A stretch of DNA of 5,073 nucleotides. Source: DASUPK01 sp036520315. Its GTDB lineage: Bacteria; Actinomycetota; Thermoleophilia; Solirubrobacterales; 70-9. The DNA lies in the NCBI GenBank assembly GCA_036520315.1, contig DATDJZ010000160.1, positions 1-5,073 on the forward strand. The letters run 5' to 3'. This document shows positions 1 through 5,051 of this stretch, in pieces (positions within the stretch are counted from its first letter, which is position 1; the number at the start of each line of letters is the position of its first letter). The notes beneath the pieces were generated by a model. It was not told the DNA's origin. It worked only from the letters and a program-made list of their open reading frames with translations, and did no database searches. The translations under genes and the position numbers were made by a program.

Positions 1-1
1 T

Positions 2-142
2 TCGTCGCCGAGCCCGAACCGCTCTGATGGCCCGCGACGAGAAGCTGATCCGTGACCCCCGATTACCAGGGTTGAGGTCCGGCTGGTGGGCATAGAAGCG
101 GTGCAGGTACCAGCGCTTGGCATTCTGGTCGAACGCCCAGCT
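2..142 (-). pseudogene. Fragment of a GH13-family glycosidase (alpha-glucosidase / trehalose synthase-like)
   Basis: Read on the minus strand from 142, the frame gives a segment containing FDQNAKR and WYLHRFYAHQPDLN. This is the block that precedes the second conserved region of GH13 enzymes such as oligo-1,6-glucosidase, alpha-glucosidase and trehalose synthase (family pattern: YYLHxFxxxQPDLNxxNPxVR). A TGA stop lies directly before the first codon (143-145). After PDLN and PGN (to about 62) the expected NPxVR continuation is absent; the frame stays open to the window edge but turns arginine- and serine-rich without resemblance to the family. Only about 27 residues of an enzyme of about 500 are therefore recognisable, with no catalytic residue among them. 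Bases up to about 155 may hold a frameshifted extension (VSGA). Most likely a decayed relic. A gene continuing off the left edge through a frameshift cannot be excluded. Confidence 0.6.
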
Positions 143-159
143 TCATTGCTCCGGACACA

Positions 160-188
160 CCAAGGACCCTCGTTATGAGGGCCCTTGG
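160..188 (-). terminator. Hairpin terminator downstream of the tRNA remnant
   Basis: The inverted repeat CCAAGG-x-CCCTC, loop GTTAT, GAGGG-x-CCTTGG gives a 12-position stem with a 5-base loop. The single non-Watson-Crick position is A opposite C on the plus strand but G opposite T on the minus strand, so only a minus-strand RNA pairs throughout (one G-U). It begins 4 bases past the tRNA remnant's last base, where a tRNA terminator is expected. There is no long U-tract, which is usual for terminators in high-GC actinobacteria. It may also end transcripts running out of the exporter operon. Confidence 0.6.
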
Positions 189-192
189 CTAA

Positions 193-244
193 TAGCGGGG
201 GCGGGATTCGAACCCGCGACGTTTGGGTTATGAGATACCCCGCG
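193..244 (-). pseudogene. Initiator tRNA (tRNA-fMet, anticodon CAT) remnant lacking the D-arm
   Basis: On the minus strand the order is acceptor CGCGGGG (244-238), TAT, anticodon loop CTCATAA (234-228), CCCAA, ACGTC, T-arm GCGGG-TTCGAAT-CCCGC, acceptor CCCCGCT (200-194) and discriminator A (193). The two acceptor strands pair at six positions and leave C1 opposite U72, the unpaired first position that marks initiator tRNAs; CCC right after the anticodon loop is the 3' half of the initiator's three G-C pairs. About 22 bases that should lie between T8 and the anticodon loop (D-arm and 5' anticodon strand) are missing, so the RNA is 52 rather than about 75 bases. No CCA is encoded. It cannot fold as a bacterial tRNA and is presumably a pseudogene. 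A sequencing or assembly deletion, or a relic of recombination in the anticodon loop, are alternatives. It starts 33 bases past the permease stop codon. Confidence 0.7.
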
Positions 245-277
245 GCCGTTCCTCCGGTGCCTTGGGGCTGGGCCGTG

Positions 278-1024
278 CTACGAGGCTGAGGCCGTGCCGC
301 GGCGCACGAGCCAGGCGATCGCCAAGAGGGCCACCGCCGACCACGCGGCCAGTGCCGCGAGCTGCGTTCCCGCGTCGGAGACCCCCAGCCACGGGTCGCT
401 AATCACGGTGATCGGCGAAGGGAGCAGATCGGACAGCGTCTGCATCGAATCGGTCATCGCCCCCTTCGGCGGGCCCCCGCCGCCGAGCAAATAGAGAGGA
501 AAAAAGGCGAGCAGCCCGATCGCCTGAGCTGCTCGGGCCGTCGGCGCGGCCAGGCCGATCATCGTGCCCAACAGAAGGAGTGTGATCGTGCCCGCGGCCA
601 GCCCGAGCGCCGTCTGCCCGGGGCGTTCGATCTCCGGGATGCCGTAGGTCGGCGCGGCCACGGCCAGCACGATCACGGCACCGAGGAAGACTAGGCCGGC
701 CGTGACGGCGGCCTGCGCGGATACGACCTTCGCGGCCGATACCCCGAACGCCTCGAACCGCCGCAGCACCCCGCGTTCGCGATAGGAGGCGAGCGCGACC
801 GGCAGCCCGACCAGCGCTAGGGCGGTCAGCACCACCCCGATTGAGGCGGCGACGTAGTAGTCGTCGGGACGCCGGTTTGCGTAGCCCTCGTCAGGTTCGT
901 TGCCGAAGACCCCGGCGAGGATCAGCATCACGAATGCCGGGAAGACGAATGCGAAGACCACCACGGTCCAGTCGCGCGTCAGCAAGCGGGCCTCGGTGGC
1001 CGCGAGCGCGGAGAGGCGACTCAT
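278..1024 (-). CDS. ABC-2 type exporter permease (DrrB/NatB-like)
   Basis: This 248-residue inner-membrane protein forms the channel of a drug- or lipid-type ABC exporter with the ATPase encoded just upstream. Six hydrophobic segments are visible at roughly 21-41, 57-79, 103-124, 137-160, 166-182 and 221-241. Between segments 2 and 3 lies YRERGVLRRFEAFGVSAAK, the cytoplasmic coupling element typical of ABC-2 permeases (family form RERGTLRRLRATPLS). The stretch FFPLYLLGGG followed by MQTLSDLLPSPI matches the re-entrant and periplasmic region before the last helix. Length is normal for the family. The ATG lies inside the ATPase stop codon (ATGA) with an AAGGTG ribosome-binding site just upstream, so translation is coupled. 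The substrate cannot be told from sequence. Multidrug, antibiotic or lipid export are all possible. Confidence 0.9.
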   Translation of the reverse strand: MSRLSALAATEARLLTRDWTVVVFAFVFPAFVMLILAGVFGNEPDEGYANRRPDDYYVAASIGVVLTALALVGLPVALASYRERGVLRRFEAFGVSAAKVVSAQAAVTAGLVFLGAVIVLAVAAPTYGIPEIERPGQTALGLAAGTITLLLLGTMIGLAAPTARAAQAIGLLAFFPLYLLGGGGPPKGAMTDSMQTLSDLLPSPITVISDPWLGVSDAGTQLAALAAWSAVALLAIAWLVRRGTASAS

Positions 1025-1929
1025 TGCTCACCTTCACTGATCAACGAGACAACGGCGTCCTCGAGTGACGGGCGGATCACGGTGAAGTCGGTGACGATGA
1101 GGTCGCGCTGGGCAAGCTCGGCCGCGATCGTCACGACCGCTGCAGGCTCCGCGGCGATGTCGGCGACGGTGCCGTCGTAGCCGACCTCGATCACTCTCGG
1201 GAGTCGCTCGAGGCCCTCGAGCGCCGCCGCGCTGGGAGAGGAGAACCGAACCCGCACCGGCGCCACGCTGGCGACCAGATCCGGGGTCTGCCCGAGGGCG
1301 AGCAGCCGCCCGGCGTGGATCACCGCCACCCGATCGCAGAGTCGCTCAGCCTCATCCATGTCGTGTGTGACGAGGACGACGGTCGTGCCGCGATCGCGCG
1401 CCGTCTCAATCAGCTGCCAGGTCTCTCGCCGTGCAACCGGGTCCAGCCCCTGCGTGAGCTCGTCGAGGAACACCACCTCGGGGCGGTTGACCATCGCGAG
1501 AGCGAGAAAGAGCCGCTGCCGCTGCCCCCCCGACAGCGTGCCGAAATAGCTGCGAAGCAGCGGGACCAGGCCCCACTCATCGGCGAGCGCGCGCCAATCG
1601 ACTGGGTCACCGGCAAGCCTGGCGAAGAGCCGAAGCGCCTCGCCGACCCGGAGGCGATCGGGGAGCTCCGAGGACTGCAGCTGGGCGCCGATCAGAGACC
1701 GCAGCCTTCCGCGCCCGCGGGCGGGGTCGAGCCCGAGGACGGCGACCTTGCCCGCGTCGCGACGGCGCAAACCCTGGAGGATCTCGACCGTCGTCGTCTT
1801 GCCCGCGCCGTTGCGCCCCGCGATGCCGAAGATCTCACCGCTGCCTACCGAGAACGTGAGGCCGCGCAGCACGGACAGGTCCCCATATGCCTTGCGCAAC
1901 TCGTGGACCTCGATCGCCATGTCGGACAC
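1021..1929 (-). CDS. ABC exporter ATP-binding protein (DrrA/NatA-like)
   Basis: This 302-residue cytoplasmic ATPase powers the adjacent permease. Visible motifs in order: Walker A GRNGAGKTT (38-46), Q-loop glutamines around 83-85, signature LSGGQRQR (132-139), Walker B VVFLD (152-156) with catalytic E157, D-loop GLDP (161-164) and switch histidine H189 in VLVTHDMDE. All key residues are present, so it should be active. Residues from about 225 form the variable C-terminal extension of the DrrA/CcmA branch. The start is GTG at 1929; an in-frame TAG lies 12 bases upstream, so the only other candidate is the ATG at 1920. I prefer the GTG because a TAGCGT -10 element sits exactly 6 bases before it and no Shine-Dalgarno sequence is seen, as expected of a leaderless actinobacterial mRNA. 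It is followed by the permease with ATGA overlap. Confidence 0.93.
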   Translation of the reverse strand: MSDMAIEVHELRKAYGDLSVLRGLTFSVGSGEIFGIAGRNGAGKTTTVEILQGLRRRDAGKVAVLGLDPARGRGRLRSLIGAQLQSSELPDRLRVGEALRLFARLAGDPVDWRALADEWGLVPLLRSYFGTLSGGQRQRLFLALAMVNRPEVVFLDELTQGLDPVARRETWQLIETARDRGTTVVLVTHDMDEAERLCDRVAVIHAGRLLALGQTPDLVASVAPVRVRFSSPSAAALEGLERLPRVIEVGYDGTVADIAAEPAAVVTIAAELAQRDLIVTDFTVIRPSLEDAVVSLISEGEQ

Positions 1930-1935
1930 AGAGCC

Positions 1936-1941
1936 ACGCTA
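1936..1941 (-). promoter_or_regulatory. Predicted -10 element of the exporter operon (leaderless)
   Basis: TAGCGT on the minus strand fits the actinobacterial TANNNT -10 pattern. Six bases separate it from the GTG start at 1929, which puts the transcription start on or next to the start codon. No convincing -35 hexamer is seen 16-18 bases upstream. The same element (TAGCTT) stands before the sigma-factor gene. Confidence 0.5.
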
Positions 1942-1986
1942 GATCCCGATCGCGAATCGCACATCGGTCCGCGGTACCTGATCGGG

Positions 1987-2002
1987 TCCGTCCGTGGTCG
2001 GA
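1987..2002. promoter_or_regulatory. Putative activator site, dyad TCCG-N8-CGGA (exporter)
   Basis: A dyad TCCG-N8-CGGA centred about 65 bases upstream of the predicted exporter transcription start. The same dyad with the same 8-base gap and the same distance from the -10 element occurs before the sigma gene (2852-2867). The position suits a class I activator such as a NarL-type regulator; the neighbouring response regulator is the obvious candidate, by inference only. Confidence 0.4.
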
Positions 2003-2048
2003 GCTGGCTACATCCGTGTGGCGGATGGGCAACTCGACCTCGCTCTCT

Positions 2049-2789
2049 TCACCGGACTTCCGTACGCAGGCTCTCGACTATCGCCTCCAGGTCGACGCGC
2101 TCGAGCGCGTCGACGAAGCGCTCGGCGGTGTCGTCGGAAGGGGGCCCCTCGATCTCCGGCCCTGTCGCCTGCAGGCTCGGGTCCGGATCGCCGTTCTCCA
2201 GGGCGTTCCGAGCGCGATACAGCGCACTGTTGACCGCGGCCGGGCTCGTGCTCAGGACCTCCGCCGCCTCCCGAGCCCTGAAGCCGAGGACGTCGCGAAG
2301 GATCAGCGCCGCACGCGGGCGCGACGGAAGGTGCCGGAGAGCCGCGCTGAAGGCGAGCTCCACCGCCTCCCGCCGCTCGTAGCGGGCCTCTGGCATGAGT
2401 TGGTCATCGGAGTGTGGCTCGGGCCTGGTGTCGTCGGTCAGGGGGACCTCGATGACGCCGGCGGCCGGATTGCCCGCAAGTTCCGACTCGACCGGGGCCG
2501 CGCGCCTTCGGCGGCGCGCAATTAGATCGAGTGAAGCGTTGGTCGCGATCCTGTAAAGCCAGGTGCGTACTGAGCTGCGGCCCTCGAAGCTGGAGATTGC
2601 GCGCCAGGCACGCAATAGGGCTTCCTGGATGGCGTCGTCGGCGTCGTGCCGAGAACTGAGGATGCGGTGCGCATGCGCGTGGAGGCCGGGACGATGCTCG
2701 GCGACCAGCTGCTCGAATGCATCCGGGTCGCCCGAGCGGGCAGCCTCGAGCACCGCCTGGTCGTCTCTGGGTATCAGGCCATCGCGCAT
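2049..2789 (-). CDS. ECF sigma factor of the SnoaL-fused class, C-terminal domain truncated
   Basis: This 246-residue ECF sigma factor directs RNA polymerase to its own promoter set. Sigma region 2 spans about 24-95 (DAFEQLV through DADDAIQEALLRAW and SSVRTWLYRIATNASLD); region 4 spans about 142-196 (LRHLPSRPRAALILRDVLGF, then the helix-turn-helix REAAEVLSTSPAAVNSALYRAR). The LILRDVLG and AAVNSAL signatures belong to the actinobacterial SigX5/TIGR02960-type group, whose members run about 320 residues and end in a SnoaL-like domain. Here only its first helix is left (ERFVDALERVDLEAIVESL) before a TGA, so roughly 80-100 residues are missing. I chose the ATG at 2789: it follows a TAGCTT -10 element by 11 bases. 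The alternative GTG at 2825 lies inside the repeated promoter module, where the sister copy is interrupted by a stop. No anti-sigma gene is adjacent. Confidence 0.88.
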   Translation of the reverse strand: MRDGLIPRDDQAVLEAARSGDPDAFEQLVAEHRPGLHAHAHRILSSRHDADDAIQEALLRAWRAISSFEGRSSVRTWLYRIATNASLDLIARRRRRAAPVESELAGNPAAGVIEVPLTDDTRPEPHSDDQLMPEARYERREAVELAFSAALRHLPSRPRAALILRDVLGFRAREAAEVLSTSPAAVNSALYRARNALENGDPDPSLQATGPEIEGPPSDDTAERFVDALERVDLEAIVESLRTEVR

Positions 2790-2800
2790 CGGCGGACGCC

Positions 2801-2806
2801 AAGCTA
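2801..2806 (-). promoter_or_regulatory. Predicted -10 element of the sigma-factor gene
   Basis: TAGCTT on the minus strand, followed by GGC as in the exporter promoter. By analogy with that promoter the transcript would start near 2794, leaving a leader of about 5 bases before the ATG at 2789. No Shine-Dalgarno sequence is present, in line with a near-leaderless mRNA. Confidence 0.5.
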
Positions 2807-2851
2807 GATCTCGCTCGCGGTTCACACATCGGCTCAGGGGACCGACTTGCC

Positions 2852-2867
2852 TCCGCCCCTGGTCGGA
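2852..2867. promoter_or_regulatory. Putative activator site, dyad TCCG-N8-CGGA (sigma gene)
   Basis: Same dyad and 8-base spacing as at 1987-2002, centred about 65 bases upstream of the predicted sigma transcription start. In this copy the arms extend to GCTCCG / CGGAG on the minus strand. Binding partner unknown. Confidence 0.4.
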
Positions 2868-2885
2868 GCGCGAACGCCCGTGGTG

Positions 2886-3563
2886 CTATGCGCGGGGTGG
2901 CGACTCGGTCGCGCCGGGGCTGACCACGCCGTGGTCGTAGGCGAACACGATCGCCGCCGCCCGGTCACGGACGTCCAGCTTGGAGAAGATGCGGCCGACG
3001 TGGGTCTTCACCGTCGCCTCGGCGACGTGGAGGCTCGAGGCGATCTCCGCGTTGGTCGCGCCGCGCGCCATCAGCCGTAGGACGGCGTGCTCGCGATTGG
3101 TGAGCAGCTCCAGGCGCCCCGCGTCACGGGCGGCGGGTGCCACCACCCGGCGGTAGCGGTCGAGGACCCGCGGCGCGACGGCTGGGTCGAACCAGGCGCC
3201 GCCTCCGGCAACCGCCCGGACGGCGGTGATCAGGTCCTCCGCCGAACTGTCCTTGAGCACGAACCCGGCCGCGCCCGCCTCGATCGCTCCCCACAGCATC
3301 GCGTCCTCGCCGAAGGTGGTGAGCATCAGGATCGGGGCTGGGTCGGGCAGCGCACGCAGCTGCGCCGTCGAAGCGATGCCGTCCAGCTCCGGCATTCGGA
3401 TGTCCATCAGTGTCACGTCCGGGCGGGCCGCGGGCACCTCCTCCACAGCCTCCAGGCCGTCGCCACACTCGGCGACGACCTCGAATCCGTCGGTCGGCGA
3501 GAGGATCCGCGCCAGGCCGGCCCTGACCATCGCCTGATCATCGACCAGAACGACCCGGATCAT
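2886..3563 (-). CDS. NarL/LuxR-family response regulator
   Basis: This 225-residue DNA-binding transcription regulator is activated by phosphate from the kinase encoded just upstream. The receiver domain (about 1-120) shows the acidic pair D8-D9 (LVDDQ), the phosphoacceptor D54 in TLMDIRMPELDG, T82/T83 in LTTFGED and K104 in FVLKD, so all conserved residues are present. The C-terminal LuxR-type helix-turn-helix (about 154-215) reads LTNREHAVLRLMARGATNAE followed by VAEATVKTHVGRIFSKL. Length is standard for NarL-type regulators. A strong GGGGAGGTGG ribosome-binding site lies 7 bases before the ATG, which overlaps the kinase stop codon (ATGA), so the pair is translated together. Likely targets are the two TCCG-N8-CGGA dyads before the sigma and exporter genes (inference). 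Confidence 0.95.
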   Translation of the reverse strand: MIRVVLVDDQAMVRAGLARILSPTDGFEVVAECGDGLEAVEEVPAARPDVTLMDIRMPELDGIASTAQLRALPDPAPILMLTTFGEDAMLWGAIEAGAAGFVLKDSSAEDLITAVRAVAGGGAWFDPAVAPRVLDRYRRVVAPAARDAGRLELLTNREHAVLRLMARGATNAEIASSLHVAEATVKTHVGRIFSKLDVRDRAAAIVFAYDHGVVSPGATESPPRA

Positions 3564-4726
3564 CGAGTGCCCACCTCCCCGTTGGATGCCGCGTCCTCGG
3601 CCTCGAACGGAATCCGGCAGCTCACCCGCCAGCCCTCGGTTGTCGGCCCGGCTTCGAAATCGCCTCCGAGCGCGACCGCCCGCTCTCGCATCCCGATCAG
3701 GCCGTAGCGGGGTCGCTCCGACTCGTCACCGGATTCGGTGCGGGTCGGTCCGCTGGTGGTCGCTTTCAGGCCGACCCATCCCTCTGCCACCTCGAGCTGC
3801 AGAACTGTCCGCGCGCGTGGGGCGTGCTGTGCGGCGTTCGACAACGCCTCCTGGGCGATTCGGTAGAGAGCGACACCGACGGAGGGCGCGGTCACGGAGG
3901 GGTCGCCTCGTGTCCGCAGCTCCACGGCGAGCCCGCCGGCACGGGCCCGGTCGACGAGCGCCGAGATCTCCCTCGCCGACGGAAGCGGCGCAGCGGCGGT
4001 GGATGCATCGTCGCTTCGAAGCAGAGCGACCGTTCCGCGCAGCTCCTGCATGCTCCACCGGCCCATCTCCTCGGCCGTGCGCAGGGCCTCCTCGGCGGCC
4101 GCGGGGTCACGTCGCAGCACATGGCGTGCGCCGGTGATCTGCAGCATCACGGCGGCCAAGCCGTGTCCCACGAGATCGTGGACGTCGCGGGCGATCCGAC
4201 GCCGCTCTGACAGCAGCGCCTGCTGGGCGAGCTCGTGCCGACTCGCGTTCAGTTGTCTTGCGAGGTGGCTTTGACGAGCGGCCGCGCGACCGATCGCCCA
4301 GGGGAAGGCGATGCCCAGGATCCAGATCCCGACAGCGAGCTCGGGGGGGTCCTGGAGCTGGCTCGCCACCACCGGCCCGGCCACGGCGAGAAGGCCAAGA
4401 GCGATTGCGCTCACCCGCGACGGTGCCCAGCGCCCGATGACGAAGCCGAGCACCGACAGATCAAAGAGGAGAGGCTCGAACTGCCCGGAGCGCTGCGCCA
4501 CCACAACCGGGCAGATCACAGCCAGGGTCAAAGCCCACAGGGGCACCGCGGGCACGAAGGCCCAGGCGGCGAACGCGCAAACCGCGATTGCGGCGAGAAT
4601 CGGGTCAAGCGCTGAATCCGACGGGTCGGTGACGGCGGCGACGATCGCGACCAGGAGCGTGAAGGGCGGAATCAGCCGGCGCACCTCGTCGGTTTCGCCC
4701 CAGGCCTGACCAAGCCCTTTGGACAC
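3560..4726 (-). CDS. Sensor histidine kinase, DesK/NarL type (HisKA_3)
   Basis: This 388-residue membrane sensor kinase phosphorylates the downstream regulator. The N-terminal half has about five or six hydrophobic segments (roughly 19-33, 42-60, 61-77, 87-99, 104-121, 131-147) with short loops and no large extracellular domain, as in kinases that sense the membrane or envelope directly. The HisKA_3 motif RRIARDVHDLVGHGL carries the phosphoacceptor His at about 183. The ATPase domain has the N-box YRIAQEALSNAAQHA (Asn about 297) and the glycine box YGLIGMRERA. The usual DDG/NDG motif of the first ATP-lid box reads TTSG, an atypical form. I chose GTG at 4726, preceded by a TACCGT -10 element 7 bases upstream (leaderless). 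An in-frame TTG at 4786 or ATG at 4783 would add about 20 residues lacking any ribosome-binding site. Confidence 0.92.
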   Translation of the reverse strand: MSKGLGQAWGETDEVRRLIPPFTLLVAIVAAVTDPSDSALDPILAAIAVCAFAAWAFVPAVPLWALTLAVICPVVVAQRSGQFEPLLFDLSVLGFVIGRWAPSRVSAIALGLLAVAGPVVASQLQDPPELAVGIWILGIAFPWAIGRAAARQSHLARQLNASRHELAQQALLSERRRIARDVHDLVGHGLAAVMLQITGARHVLRRDPAAAEEALRTAEEMGRWSMQELRGTVALLRSDDASTAAAPLPSAREISALVDRARAGGLAVELRTRGDPSVTAPSVGVALYRIAQEALSNAAQHAPRARTVLQLEVAEGWVGLKATTSGPTRTESGDESERPRYGLIGMRERAVALGGDFEAGPTTEGWRVSCRIPFEAEDAASNGEVGTR

Positions 4727-4733
4727 ATCGCCG

Positions 4734-4739
4734 ACGGTA
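4734..4739 (-). promoter_or_regulatory. Predicted -10 element of the kinase-regulator operon
   Basis: TACCGT (TANNNT) on the minus strand, 7 bases before the GTG at 4726, the same geometry as the exporter promoter. It supports a leaderless start for the kinase. It lacks the TAGCNT-GGC form and the upstream module shared by the sigma and exporter promoters, so this operon is probably controlled differently. Confidence 0.4.
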
Positions 4740-4746
4740 GTGCCTT

Positions 4747-4780
4747 TCGGGGGGCCCCGACATCCCTGTGCCCTTGGGAT
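4747..4780. promoter_or_regulatory. Two dyads upstream of the kinase operon, possible operators
   Basis: TCGGGG-GG-CCCCGA (4747-4760) lies just upstream of the -10 element, in the region where RNA polymerase binds the spacer and -35; ATCCC-N9-GGGAT (4762-4766 / 4776-4780) lies directly beyond. Both could be protein-binding sites, but short GC-rich dyads are common by chance in this base composition. Confidence 0.25.
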
Positions 4781-4845
4781 CATCAATCACGGCGAGCCGC
4801 GTGCGGGGAACGGCCGTCAGGTGGGACCATCTAACGCAGTCACGA

Positions 4846-4860
4846 ACCACCGGAGGTGGT
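4846..4860 (+). promoter_or_regulatory. Ribosome-binding site within a small hairpin
   Basis: ACCACC-GGA-GGTGGT is a perfect 6-bp inverted repeat with a 3-base loop. It contains the Shine-Dalgarno sequence GGAGG (4852-4856), 9 bases before the ATG at 4866. The site strongly supports that start. The hairpin would partly hide it and might dampen translation. Confidence 0.5.
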
Positions 4861-4865
4861 CAAAC

Positions 4866-5051
4866 ATGTGCCATGAGCAATGGATGCGCCGCGGACGGCG
4901 GCGTGAGGAGCGCTTCGACGAGGAGGTCCGGTATCTGATCGACACGGAGCGCGCGCGCCAAGAACCGCGGGAGCTGGTCTTGGAGCGCCTGCGCGACAAG
5001 GACCCGAGGTATCCCGAGCGGGTCCGTGTCGAGGTGGGCACACACTCTTAG
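4866..5051 (+). CDS. Small charged hypothetical protein, 61 residues
   Basis: The product is not recognised. It begins MCHEQWMRRGRRREERFDEE and is very rich in Arg and Glu, with alternating charge that suggests an amphipathic helix through about residue 45, then a short tail with DPRYPERVRVEVGTHS. There is no signal peptide or membrane segment. The single Cys at position 2 is not in a lipobox. The GGAGGTGG ribosome-binding site at suitable spacing argues that it is a genuine gene. It is divergent from the kinase, with 139 bases between the two starts, so the intergenic region may serve both. An upstream in-frame extension to 4719 exists but would read through the kinase promoter and is unlikely. 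A cytoplasmic regulator or small structural protein is conceivable; no function is claimed. Confidence 0.65.
   Translation: MCHEQWMRRGRRREERFDEEVRYLIDTERARQEPRELVLERLRDKDPRYPERVRVEVGTHS

Larger units (their letters stand above)
1936..2004 (-). repeat. Copy A of a duplicated promoter module (exporter side)
   Basis: These 69 bases align without gaps to 2801-2869, with 50 of 69 positions identical by hand count. Best-kept blocks, on the plus strand, are GCTAGATC next to the -10 element, TCGCG, CACATCGG, and TGGTCGGAGC at the far end; the middle (about positions 33-50) is poorly conserved. Both copies have the same orientation and the same position relative to the downstream gene. Here the module fills most of the gap between the sigma gene and the ATPase gene. 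The frame that is open in copy B is closed by TAG in this copy, so the conservation is not protein-coding. Confidence 0.75.
2801..2869 (-). repeat. Copy B of the duplicated promoter module (sigma side)
   Basis: Partner of 1936-2004 in the same orientation, 50 of 69 positions identical. It fills the 96-base gap between the response-regulator stop and the sigma start. It carries the -10 element at its gene-proximal end and TGGTCGGAGC at the distal end. Its presence before both transcription units implies they share a regulator. Confidence 0.75.

Noticed and set aside
172..234. CTCATAAC present both in the terminator hairpin and in the tRNA anticodon region (minus strand)
   Set aside because: Only 8 bases are shared, and the first copy is explained by the hairpin loop; chance is likely.
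238..277. Terminator for the exporter operon directly after the permease
   Set aside because: Only a weak CGGCC/GGCCG pairing with a long loop is visible; the strong hairpin at 160-188 is a better candidate.
193..300. Group I intron splitting the tRNA in the anticodon loop
   Set aside because: Only about 3 bases separate the acceptor strand from the anticodon loop, and no 5' half with a D-arm is found upstream before the permease gene.
1945..1960. Palindrome GCGAATCGC as an operator
   Set aside because: It is not kept in the second copy of the promoter module, so it is probably incidental.
1835..2032. Minus-strand frame after the sigma stop as a frameshifted SnoaL continuation
   Set aside because: Neither this frame nor the others beyond the stop shows the MPPxPxW-RG pattern of the domain, so a simple frameshift does not restore it.
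1315..2382. Long plus-strand open frame of 355 codons
   Set aside because: It runs antisense through the ATPase and sigma genes, whose motifs are unambiguous; its own translation shows no domain. Long antisense frames are expected in high-GC DNA.
3087..4615. Several plus-strand open frames of 100-200 codons over the kinase and regulator
   Set aside because: They are shadows of the minus-strand genes, with arginine/proline-rich translations, no plausible start sites and no recognisable motifs.
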